DNA from: Sphingomonadaceae bacterium | GTDB lineage: Bacteria > Pseudomonadota > Alphaproteobacteria > Sphingomonadales > Sphingomonadaceae | NCBI GenBank assembly: GCA_023384025.1 | Contig: JAHDXX010000175.1 | Location: forward strand, 1 to 6,634 | Length of the DNA stretch: 6,634 nt | Reading direction: 5' to 3' | In this document: positions 1 through 4,655 of the stretch, in pieces | Position numbering within the stretch: the first letter of the stretch is position 1 | How the letters are laid out: each line of letters starts with the position of its first letter | The notes under the pieces: generated by a model | Database searches by the model: none | Told to the model about the DNA's origin: nothing | The model's input: the letters and a program-made list of their open reading frames with translations, nothing else | Program-made: the position numbers and the translations under genes

Positions 1-278
1 TGGGCAAGCAGATCGGTATCTTCGGCTTCGCCTGGCTCGCGGTGAAGGCGGGTGTATCAAGCCTGCCCGAAGGCATCACCTGGCGCCATGTCTGGGGCCT
101 GTCGCTGGTCGCCGGGATCGGCTTCACCATGAGCCTGTTCATCGGCAACCTCGCGTTCGCCGATCCGGCCCTGATCGACCAGGTCAAGCTGGGCGTGCTG
201 TCCGGTTCACTGGTCGCGGCGCTGGCCGGGGTGGTGATCCTGATGGGGACGGGCAAGAAAGTTGAACTGGCCGACTAG
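1..278 (+). CDS. nhaA: Na+/H+ antiporter NhaA, C-terminal fragment
   Basis: This is the 3' end of an inner-membrane sodium/proton antiporter, which exports Na+ in exchange for protons and serves pH and salt homeostasis. The reading frame is open from base 3 and gives 91 residues before TAG at 276-278; the start lies outside the window. The segment GFTMSLFIGNLAF (bases 120-158) is the conserved C-terminal NhaA helix motif. It is followed by a short loop and a last hydrophobic helix (LSGSLVAALAGVVILMG), then a short charged tail, GKKVELAD. Nothing looks broken, and the end matches where the family normally ends. The stop codon lies inside a long hairpin (252-295) that probably ends or protects the transcript. 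The ion-binding aspartates of the family lie upstream and cannot be checked here. Confidence 0.9.
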   Translation, partial: GKQIGIFGFAWLAVKAGVSSLPEGITWRHVWGLSLVAGIGFTMSLFIGNLAFADPALIDQVKLGVLSGSLVAALAGVVILMGTGKKVELAD

Positions 279-295
279 GCCGAGTCTTTCTTGCC
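252..295 (+). terminator. Long hairpin overlapping the end of nhaA
   Basis: GGCAAGAAAG (252-261) pairs perfectly with CTTTCTTGCC (286-295), a 10-bp stem. Inside it, ACT-GGCC (266-272) can pair with GGCC-AGT (278-285, one G bulged), closing a 5-base loop that holds the TAG stop. The structure is strong, but no T-run follows it (CACACC comes next), so it is not a textbook intrinsic terminator. It could be a 3'-end stabilising or attenuating hairpin that separates nhaA from ccrM. A GANTC site (282-286) lies within the right arm. Confidence 0.5.
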
Positions 296-371
296 ACACC
301 GCAGGATATCGAGTCCGGCAAACCGCCACGGACTCAACATCTTGTGCCGTGCTCCTTTCGTTCTCTCGAGG

Positions 372-387
372 TTAGCGGCGCGTTAAC
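372..387 (+). promoter_or_regulatory. CtrA-like box in the ccrM promoter
   Basis: TTAG (372-375), seven bases, then TTAAC (383-387) matches the CtrA recognition pattern TTAA-N7-TTAAC with one mismatch. The second half extends to TTAACCAT (383-390), a common form of CtrA half-site in alphaproteobacteria. The box lies about 85 bases before the ccrM start. In Caulobacter, CtrA activates ccrM late in the cell cycle from a box overlapping the -35 region. I cannot pick a clear -10 hexamer downstream, so the transcription start is not assigned. Confidence 0.55.
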
Positions 388-417
388 CATAAGCTGCGAT
401 CATTCGTGCTTGACGCG

Positions 418-433
418 GAGTCCGCGAGGACTC
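418..433 (+). promoter_or_regulatory. GANTC-armed hairpin in the ccrM leader
   Basis: GAGTCC (418-423), the loop GCGA (424-427) and GGACTC (428-433) form a perfect 6-bp inverted repeat. Each arm contains a full GANTC site. As RNA, it would be a 6-bp stem closed by a GNRA-type tetraloop. As DNA, it places two methylation sites 11 bases apart in mirror orientation. Its place between the CtrA-like box and the ribosome binding site suggests it is in the untranslated leader. Confidence 0.55.
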
Positions 434-437
434 ACCC

Positions 438-446
438 TGTGGATAA
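438..446 (-). promoter_or_regulatory. Consensus DnaA box in the ccrM leader
   Basis: The plus strand reads TGTGGATAA, so the minus strand is TTATCCACA, the perfect 9-base consensus bound by the replication initiator DnaA. It starts 4 bases after the GANTC hairpin and ends 10 bases before the Shine-Dalgarno sequence. A single 9-mer can occur by chance, but its position in the 5' region of a cell-cycle gene makes binding plausible. No second good box was seen nearby, so this is not an origin. Confidence 0.5.
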
Positions 447-456
447 CTTGCAGATC

Positions 457-462
457 AGGGGA
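457..462 (+). promoter_or_regulatory. Ribosome binding site that sets the ccrM start
   Basis: AGGGGA lies 6 bases before ATG 469, a good Shine-Dalgarno at normal spacing. The frame is open further up to GTG 406, but that codon has no such site and would place the GANTC hairpin and DnaA box inside coding sequence. CAGGG (456-460) could also pair with CCCTG (435-439), which might mask the site in RNA. Confidence 0.7.
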
Positions 463-468
463 CTACGA

Positions 469-1593
469 ATGGGGGTCATCGAGACCACGAGAGCACGCGC
501 GCGCCAGTTTGCCGAGGCGATTGAACTGCCCTTGGGGCAAATCCTTGACGGTGACTGCGTGGAAGCGATGCGGCGCCTGCCGACCGCCAGCGTCGACCTG
601 GTGTTCGCGGACCCACCTTACAACCTGCAACTGGGCGGTGACCTCAACCGGCCCGACGGCAGCCATGTCGATGCGGTGACCGACCACTGGGACCAGTTCG
701 ACAGCTTCGCCGTCTACGACCGCTTCACCCGCGAATGGCTGACCGAGGCCAAGCGCGTACTCAAGCCCGACGGCGCGCTGTGGGTGATCGGCAGCTACCA
801 CAACATCTTCCGCGTCGGCGCGATCCTGCAGGATCTCGGCTTCTGGATCCTCAACGATATCGTGTGGCGCAAGTCCAACCCCATGCCCAACTTCAAGGGC
901 ACCCGCTTCACCAACGCGCACGAGACGCTGATCTGGGCGAGCCAGGGCGAGAAGGCGAAGTACCACTTCAACTACCGCGCGATGAAGACGCTCAACGACG
1001 AATTGCAGATGCGCAGCGATTGGGTCCTGCCGATCTGCAACGGCGCGGAACGGCTGAAGGAAGGCGGGCACAAGGTCCACCCGACGCAGAAGCCGGAAAG
1101 CCTGCTCTACCGCGTGCTGCTCTCCACCACGGAGAAAGGCGACGTGGTGCTCGACCCGTTCTTCGGCACCGGCACCACCGGCGCTGTCGCCAAGCGGCTG
1201 GGCCGCCACTGGATCGGGTGCGAGCGCGAGGGCGTCTACCGCGACGCCGCGCTGAAGCGGATCGAAAAGGAGCTTCCGCTCGACGAGTCCGCGCTCACCA
1301 CCATGCAAAGCGCGCGCTCTGCCCCCAAGGTGGCGTTCGGCGCGCTGGTGGAGGCGGGCCTGATCGCGCCGGGGACGCAGGTGTTCGACAAGAAGCGCCG
1401 CTGGGTCGCAACGGTGCGCGCGGACGGCTCGCTGGCCTATGGCGCGCAAACCGGCAGCATCCACGGCCTCGGCAAGGACCTGCAAGGCGCGCCAAGCTGC
1501 AACGGCTGGAGCTTCTGGCACTACGAGGTTGATGGGGAAGCGAAGCCGATCGACGCCGCGCGGCAGTTGTATTTGCTTAGCGTGGAGGATTGA
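469..1593 (+). CDS. ccrM: Cell-cycle DNA adenine methyltransferase CcrM (GANTC)
   Basis: This 374-residue enzyme transfers a methyl group from S-adenosylmethionine to the N6 of adenine in GANTC. In alphaproteobacteria it remethylates the new strand after replication and so times cell-cycle genes. The order is that of a beta-class enzyme: catalytic DPPY at residues 48-51, a target-recognition stretch with WRKSNPMPNFKG (133-144), HPTQKPE (204-210), then the cofactor motif FFGTG (231-235). Residues about 287-352 (VAFGALVEAGL through CNGWSFWHYE) form the C-terminal domain typical of CcrM, of RAMA type, used in DNA recognition. ATG 469 is chosen for its Shine-Dalgarno AGGGGA. The N-terminus is about 17 residues longer than the 358-residue Caulobacter protein as I recall it. 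No partner nuclease is present, which fits an orphan regulatory methylase. The 5' region carries CtrA-like, GANTC and DnaA sites. Confidence 0.96.
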   Translation: MGVIETTRARARQFAEAIELPLGQILDGDCVEAMRRLPTASVDLVFADPPYNLQLGGDLNRPDGSHVDAVTDHWDQFDSFAVYDRFTREWLTEAKRVLKPDGALWVIGSYHNIFRVGAILQDLGFWILNDIVWRKSNPMPNFKGTRFTNAHETLIWASQGEKAKYHFNYRAMKTLNDELQMRSDWVLPICNGAERLKEGGHKVHPTQKPESLLYRVLLSTTEKGDVVLDPFFGTGTTGAVAKRLGRHWIGCEREGVYRDAALKRIEKELPLDESALTTMQSARSAPKVAFGALVEAGLIAPGTQVFDKKRRWVATVRADGSLAYGAQTGSIHGLGKDLQGAPSCNGWSFWHYEVDGEAKPIDAARQLYLLSVED

Positions 1594-1602
1594 TACACTG
1601 CC

Positions 1603-1678
1603 TCATTTCCGCGCAGGCGGGGGAACCCAGTTGGCCCGCGCGGTCATCTCCCTTGGATCCCTGCCTGCGCGGGAATGA
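1603..1678. repeat. Palindromic repeat (REP-like) after ccrM
   Basis: The left arm (1603-1629, TCATTTCCGCGCAGGCGGGG...) and right arm (1654-1678) are imperfect inverted copies. The right arm read on the minus strand is TCATTCCCGCGCAGGCAGGG followed by ATCCA. The core CCGCGCAGGC matches in both arms. This is the 'TCATTCCCGCGCAGGCGGGAATCCA' type of dispersed intergenic palindrome familiar from sphingomonads and related proteobacteria. It begins 9 bases after the ccrM stop and may act as its transcription terminator. It is non-coding, with no transposase beside it. Confidence 0.7.
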
Positions 1679-1776
1679 CGGATCTTATCAGCCATAGCTT
1701 AAGGGCAGTCCCTTGAAGCAGATGCGGTATTAACTCTGACACCTCGGTCCAAGAGTCTTGCACAGGAGGTCGGCTG

Positions 1777-1800
1777 ATGAATAAGGGAGTCGGCGCCTAA
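1777..1800 (+). other. Possible mini-ORF with perfect Shine-Dalgarno
   Basis: AGGAGG (1764-1769) lies 7 bases before ATG 1777. The frame then reads only seven residues (MNKGVGA) to TAA at 1798-1800. The site is the strongest ribosome binding sequence in the window, yet it leads to almost nothing. It may be the remnant start of a lost gene, a leader peptide, or chance. The peptide has no run of one amino acid that would suggest attenuation. Confidence 0.2.
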
Positions 1801-1827
1801 GACATCGATTGCACGATAGATTCTCGT

Positions 1828-1856
1828 TTGACCACAAATGAGTGCGCAATTACGGT
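1828..1856 (+). promoter_or_regulatory. Possible promoter of the exported orphan protein
   Basis: TTGACC (1828-1833) matches the -35 consensus in five of six positions. After a 17-base spacer comes TACGGT (1851-1856), a weak -10 (three of six). A TAGAAT at 1864-1869 is a better -10 by sequence but has no -35 at proper spacing. Transcription from here would give a leader of roughly 40 bases before ATG 1906. Confidence 0.3.
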
Positions 1857-1905
1857 CTCCCTCTAGAATATCGCTAATTTTCTCGTTTTCCGGGAGATGG
1901 GTCAC

Positions 1906-2637
1906 ATGGGTCGTCTGACAGCATATCGAGTGTTAGTTGCTTGGGTCTTGTTTTCGGCAACCAATCCCGTTTTTGCGCAGGCCACCCTTTGGAGGGATCT
2001 CGTTGCTGGTGAAGCACCTCATATTGTTCAGAAAAAACTTGAATCGATGCCGGAGGTTAAACGAGTAAAAACAAAGATACGCGAAGGCGCGGTCAAGGAA
2101 CAAGATATTAACATGAATGGGCAGGGTATTCCTGTTTTCGAGGGTAATTTTTCTATTTCTACGGAGTACAGCGGACTGTCCCTATCGAAGGTCCAATTAG
2201 CATCTGGTGAAGGATGTGCGAATGCGGCGTTCGCGTTTGCAACAAAAATCAGCGATCAATTGGCTGAAAAATATCCTGAAATCCTAAATGAATTGGAAAG
2301 TGAATATGAATTCACGTTAAAATCATTAGATGCAACCTCGACTCAGTCAGTTTCTCTGTCGAGTGGCTACTCCAATGGTGATACTGTTGTTATCTTGACA
2401 GTTGAATTTTTTCGATCTGATCCTCCTTCGTACGTTGGGGGTAGCGATTTAGCTCGTGCCCTGTATCAAATCGCGCGCAGCAACTACGAATCGAAATCTA
2501 AATCTTGCAATGGAACTGGATATCGTACCTCGCAAGTTCGTCTTACATATTTGAGTCGTTCTGATTTCGAGCGCACCGTAGAGGACTTAGATGCCCAGAA
2601 TGAAGTTCAGAGGCAACGTGCGGCTGACAATCTGTAG
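1906..2637 (+). CDS. Exported protein of unknown function, AT-rich orphan
   Basis: I do not recognise this 243-residue protein. Residues 1-24 look like a Sec signal peptide: a basic start (R3, R8), a hydrophobic core (VLVAWVLF) and a cleavage site after VFA (22-24), giving a mature periplasmic or secreted protein starting at Q25. It is mainly hydrophilic, with only two cysteines (C104 and C201) that could form one disulfide once exported. A glycine/serine-rich beta-prone middle is followed by a charged, probably helical C-terminus (SDFERTVEDLDAQNEVQRQR). ATG 1906 is preferred over ATG 1897 because GGGAG (1892-1896) is 9 bases from the former but touches the latter. The gene is far richer in AT than its neighbours (19 of 60 bases are G or C in 2281-2340), which suggests acquisition by transfer. 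The adjoining toxin-antitoxin pair does not share this composition, so a functional link is not implied. Confidence 0.75.
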   Translation: MGRLTAYRVLVAWVLFSATNPVFAQATLWRDLVAGEAPHIVQKKLESMPEVKRVKTKIREGAVKEQDINMNGQGIPVFEGNFSISTEYSGLSLSKVQLASGEGCANAAFAFATKISDQLAEKYPEILNELESEYEFTLKSLDATSTQSVSLSSGYSNGDTVVILTVEFFRSDPPSYVGGSDLARALYQIARSNYESKSKSCNGTGYRTSQVRLTYLSRSDFERTVEDLDAQNEVQRQRAADNL

Positions 2638-2668
2638 GTGCAAACGCCTAGAACATTGCCCCGCGCAC

Positions 2669-2684
2669 CAATAGTATGATATTG
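2669..2684 (+). promoter_or_regulatory. Promoter -10 and palindromic operator of parDE
   Basis: CAATA (2669-2673) and TATTG (2680-2684) are perfect inverted halves separated by six bases. The -10-like hexamer TATGAT (2675-2680) lies inside this palindrome. It sits 21 bases before the antitoxin start. ParD-type antitoxins usually repress their own operon by binding such a site, so a repressor bound here would block polymerase. No good -35 was found at 16-18 bases upstream. Confidence 0.45.
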
Positions 2685-2705
2685 CTCCCCGCAAAGGAGC
2701 ACCCG

Positions 2706-2954
2706 ATGCCCGTAGTCCGCAAGACCATCACGCTCAGCGACACGCAGGATGCGTGGATCAAGCGCCAGATTGCGCGCGGGGCGTTCACCAACGACAGCGA
2801 ATATATCCGCGATCTGGTCCGCCGCGATCAGGAGGCGGAAGCGCGGCTGGGCGACCTCAGGCAGGCCATCGCGGAAGGGCTCGACAGCGGGATCAGCGAA
2901 CGCTCGCTCGACCAGATCTGGGCCGAGGCGGAAGCGCGCGCTGCGAATGCGTGA
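2706..2954 (+). CDS. parD: ParD-family antitoxin
   Basis: This 82-residue protein is the antitoxin of a type II toxin-antitoxin pair. Residues 1-45 (VRKTITLSDTQDAWIKRQI then FTNDSEYIRDLVRRDQ) form a ribbon-helix-helix DNA-binding domain of the ParD type. The acidic, alanine-rich tail (about 46-82) is the part expected to wrap and neutralise the toxin. ATG 2706 is chosen because AAAGGAG (2693-2699) ends 6 bases before it; an upstream ATG (2676) in the same frame falls inside the promoter palindrome. It overlaps the toxin gene by 8 bases, so the two are translationally coupled. It probably represses its own promoter through the palindrome at 2669-2684. Its composition matches the host chromosome. 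Confidence 0.9.
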   Translation: MPVVRKTITLSDTQDAWIKRQIARGAFTNDSEYIRDLVRRDQEAEARLGDLRQAIAEGLDSGISERSLDQIWAEAEARAANA

Positions 2955-3237
2955 GCTGCGGCTCAGTCGGCGGGCCGACGCCGATCTGGCCGGGATCGCC
3001 GATTACACCATCGCCGCGTTCGGCACCGCGCAGGCGCGCAAGTATCGCGACCAGTTGCGCGCCTGCTTCGCCTCGCTGTGCGACAACCCGCTGCTGGGCC
3101 GGAGCGCCGAGGAACTCACGCCGGGCCTGCGCCGCATCCGCCAGCAGGCGCATGTCGTGTTCTACATCGCCGATGCCGACCAGGTGCTGATCGTCCGCTT
3201 GCTGCACCACAAGATGGATTTTGAACGCCACTTGTGA
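2947..3237 (+). CDS. parE: ParE-family toxin (RelE/ParE superfamily)
   Basis: This 96-residue basic protein is the toxin paired with the antitoxin just upstream. The N-terminal helix block (LRLSRRADADLAGIADY) and the C-terminal strand block (RRIRQQAHVVFYIADADQVL, then VRLLHHKMDFERHL) are the usual ParE landmarks. Proteins of the ParE subgroup typically poison DNA gyrase and block replication, whereas RelE-like members cut mRNA. The end, HHKMDFERHL, fits ParE better, but the target cannot be proved from sequence. The start ATG 2947 lies within the antitoxin gene (overlap ATGCGTGA), as usual for coupled pairs. Length is normal and no frameshift or stop is seen, so the pair looks intact. It sits between ccrM and folP and probably behaves as a chromosomal addiction module. 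Confidence 0.9.
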   Translation: MRELRLSRRADADLAGIADYTIAAFGTAQARKYRDQLRACFASLCDNPLLGRSAEELTPGLRRIRQQAHVVFYIADADQVLIVRLLHHKMDFERHL

Positions 3238-3333
3238 CGCCCCTCAATCCCCCTGTCCTACAGCCCCCGACTTGTGCCATGGCGGTGGAATGCCCGCGCC
3301 GCGCCCTTTCCTTCGCCAGCCTGACCGGCGATG

Positions 3334-3352
3334 GAACCGGGCGAGGTTTTTT
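3334..3352 (+). terminator. Weak possible terminator after parE
   Basis: AACC (3335-3338) and GGTT (3345-3348) can pair around a six-base loop, extendable by G-T wobble pairs and followed by more T residues up to 3352. The stem is short for an intrinsic terminator. It lies in the 174-base gap between parE and folP, in which I see nothing else coding. Confidence 0.25.
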
Positions 3353-3411
3353 GCCTCAGGACTGTGTAACAAGCGGTCCATGTCACCCTGTCACATGAGC
3401 CCGGACACACC

Positions 3412-4539
3412 ATGAGCCAAGCCGTCTACATCCGCCCGATCGCCCTGGTGCCGGGGCCGCACAGCGAGCACGGGGCGGCGATCCGCCTTGCCGGGGGGAT
3501 GGCCTATGCCAGCCGGTTCGCGGTGATCGTGCGCGAGCAGGGCAGGGTCACCGAGCGGCTGCTGGCGGGGACGGACACCATCGACGCGGTGATCGCGGGG
3601 CTGCCCGCTGACCTCGCCGCCGATGCCCAGGCGCAGTGGGCTGACCTCCAGCGCGTCCACGCGCCGCTGCAACTGGGCGAGCGGACCGTGCGGCTCGACC
3701 AGCCGCAGGTGGTCGGCATCCTCAACGTCACGCCGGACAGCTTCAGCGATGGCGGCCAGTTCCTCGAAGACGTGGAGGTCGGGCGCGCCCATGCTGCCGC
3801 CATGCTCGAAGCGGGCGCGGCCCTGGTCGACATCGGCGGGGAGAGCACGCGGCCGGGCGCCCCGGCGGTATGGGAAGGCGACGAGATCAAGCGGGTGATC
3901 CCGGCGGTCGAGTACTGCGCGGCGATGGGCGCGGCGATCAGCGTCGACACCCGCCGCCCGGCGGTGATGGAGGCGGCACTCAGCGCCGGCGCGCGCATGA
4001 TCAACGACGTCTCTGCCTTGCGTCACGATCCGCGCAGCATGGCGTTCGTCGCCCGCCACGGCTGCCCGGTGGTGCTGATGCACGCGCCGGGCGAAGGCGA
4101 CGACCTGCACCACAACCCGGCCTATGACAGCGGCTATGCCAGTGTGGTGCTCGACGTGTTCGACTGGCTGCGCGCGCGGCGCGATGCGGCGCTGGCGGCG
4201 GGGATCGCGCGCGAGGCGATCGTGCTCGATCCGGGCATCGGCTTCGGCAAGACGGTGGCGGACAACCTCGCGCTGATGAACGCGCTGCCGCTGTTCCACG
4301 CGCTGGGCCAGCCGCTGATGCTCGGGGTCAGCCGCAAGCGGATGATCGGCGCGCTCAGCAACGAGGCGCCCGCGCACGAGCGGCTGGGCGGCAGTGTGGC
4401 GCTGGCGTTCAAGGGGATGGAAGCGGGCGTGCAGCTGCTGCGCGTCCACGACGTCGCCGCGACGGTGCAGGCGCGCAACGTGTGGCGCGGCCTGCGCGAC
4501 GGCGCGCTGAGCGACTTCAGCGAGCTTCCGGTGGGGTGA
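3412..4539 (+). CDS. folP: Dihydropteroate synthase
   Basis: This 375-residue cytoplasmic enzyme joins p-aminobenzoate to 6-hydroxymethyl-7,8-dihydropterin diphosphate, giving dihydropteroate in folate synthesis; it is the target of sulfonamides. The TIM-barrel domain starts near residue 100. Landmarks are GILNVTPDSFSDGG (102-115), DIGGESTRPGA (140-150), VDTRRP, INDVSALRHDP, DPGIGFGKT (273-281), GVSRKR (305-310) and the final RVHDV (344-348), so all expected active-site motifs are present. The first ~100 residues are extra compared with the roughly 280-residue E. coli enzyme and match no domain I know. ATG 3412 is the called start although no good Shine-Dalgarno precedes it. A short frame stopping at TGA 3413-3415 overlaps this start and might feed ribosomes to it. 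The gene ends at a palindromic repeat facing the convergent dehydrogenase gene. Confidence 0.95.
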   Translation: MSQAVYIRPIALVPGPHSEHGAAIRLAGGMAYASRFAVIVREQGRVTERLLAGTDTIDAVIAGLPADLAADAQAQWADLQRVHAPLQLGERTVRLDQPQVVGILNVTPDSFSDGGQFLEDVEVGRAHAAAMLEAGAALVDIGGESTRPGAPAVWEGDEIKRVIPAVEYCAAMGAAISVDTRRPAVMEAALSAGARMINDVSALRHDPRSMAFVARHGCPVVLMHAPGEGDDLHHNPAYDSGYASVVLDVFDWLRARRDAALAAGIAREAIVLDPGIGFGKTVADNLALMNALPLFHALGQPLMLGVSRKRMIGALSNEAPAHERLGGSVALAFKGMEAGVQLLRVHDVAATVQARNVWRGLRDGALSDFSELPVG

Positions 4540-4562
4540 GGGGTGGCTAACCTGCACCTGGT

Positions 4563-4637
4563 CCCGTTCATGCTGAGCTTGTCGAAGCATAGCCACGACG
4601 GTTGCGGCTGTCCTTCGACAAGCTCAGGACGAACGGG
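4563..4637. repeat. Palindromic repeat between convergent genes
   Basis: The left arm (4563-4590) and right arm (4610-4637) are inverted copies sharing CCCGTTC and the 15-base core CTGAGCTTGTCGAAG, separated by about 19 bases. This 'CCTGAGCTTGTCGAAGG' palindrome is a well-known dispersed intergenic repeat of sphingomonads and several other proteobacteria, unlike the repeat after ccrM. It fills the gap between folP and the oppositely transcribed dehydrogenase gene, where its hairpin could end transcription from both sides. No coding sequence is involved. Confidence 0.75.
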
Positions 4638-4655
4638 GATTGGGCAGCGTGGCGA

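Larger units (their letters stand above)
282..433 (+). promoter_or_regulatory. Cluster of five GANTC methylation sites before ccrM
   Basis: GANTC occurs at 282-286 (GAGTC), 311-315 (GAGTC), 331-335 (GACTC), 418-422 (GAGTC) and 429-433 (GACTC). That is five in 152 bases, against roughly one per 256 expected for equal base use. GANTC is the target of CcrM, the product of the next gene. In Caulobacter, methylation of GANTC sites in the ccrM leader is known to feed back on its own transcription, and GcrA reads methylated GANTC. That the same feedback works here is inferred from position and density. Confidence 0.7.
1679..1905. other. AT-rich intergenic stretch with no clear gene
   Basis: Base composition drops sharply after the palindromic repeat. 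I see no tRNA or recognisable transposase remnant here. An open frame on the minus strand (1699-1905) gives a 68-residue product with no recognised motif that overlaps the start of the next gene, so I do not call it. The stretch holds a possible promoter for the exported protein (1828-1856) and a seven-codon mini-frame with a perfect ribosome binding site (1777-1800). Confidence 0.5.

Noticed and set aside
438..446. Replication origin at the DnaA box
   Set aside because: There is only one good 9-mer, with no AT-rich unwinding region and no origin-associated genes nearby.
406..468. Upstream GTG start for ccrM at 406
   Set aside because: It would turn the GANTC hairpin and DnaA box into coding sequence and lacks a Shine-Dalgarno, while ATG 469 has AGGGGA at good spacing and already exceeds the usual CcrM length.
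463..1521. Long minus-strand open frame opposite ccrM
   Set aside because: It is a shadow of high-GC codon use; the plus-strand frame carries all methyltransferase motifs.
1699..1905. 68-residue open frame on the minus strand before the exported protein
   Set aside because: It has no recognised motif, overlaps the start and ribosome binding region of the better-supported gene on the other strand, and lies in AT-rich DNA without a convincing promoter for it.
469..3237. Restriction-modification or other defence system around the methylase
   Set aside because: No nuclease gene is present, the methylase is the CcrM orphan type, and the toxin-antitoxin pair is a separate standard module.
3221..3415. 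64-residue plus-strand frame between parE and folP
   Set aside because: It begins inside parE, has no ribosome binding site of note and no recognisable motif; only its overlap with the folP start is kept as a minor note.
3391..4596. 401-residue minus-strand open frame opposite folP
   Set aside because: Its composition is rich in Arg, His and Ala as expected for an antisense shadow, and the plus strand carries every dihydropteroate synthase motif.
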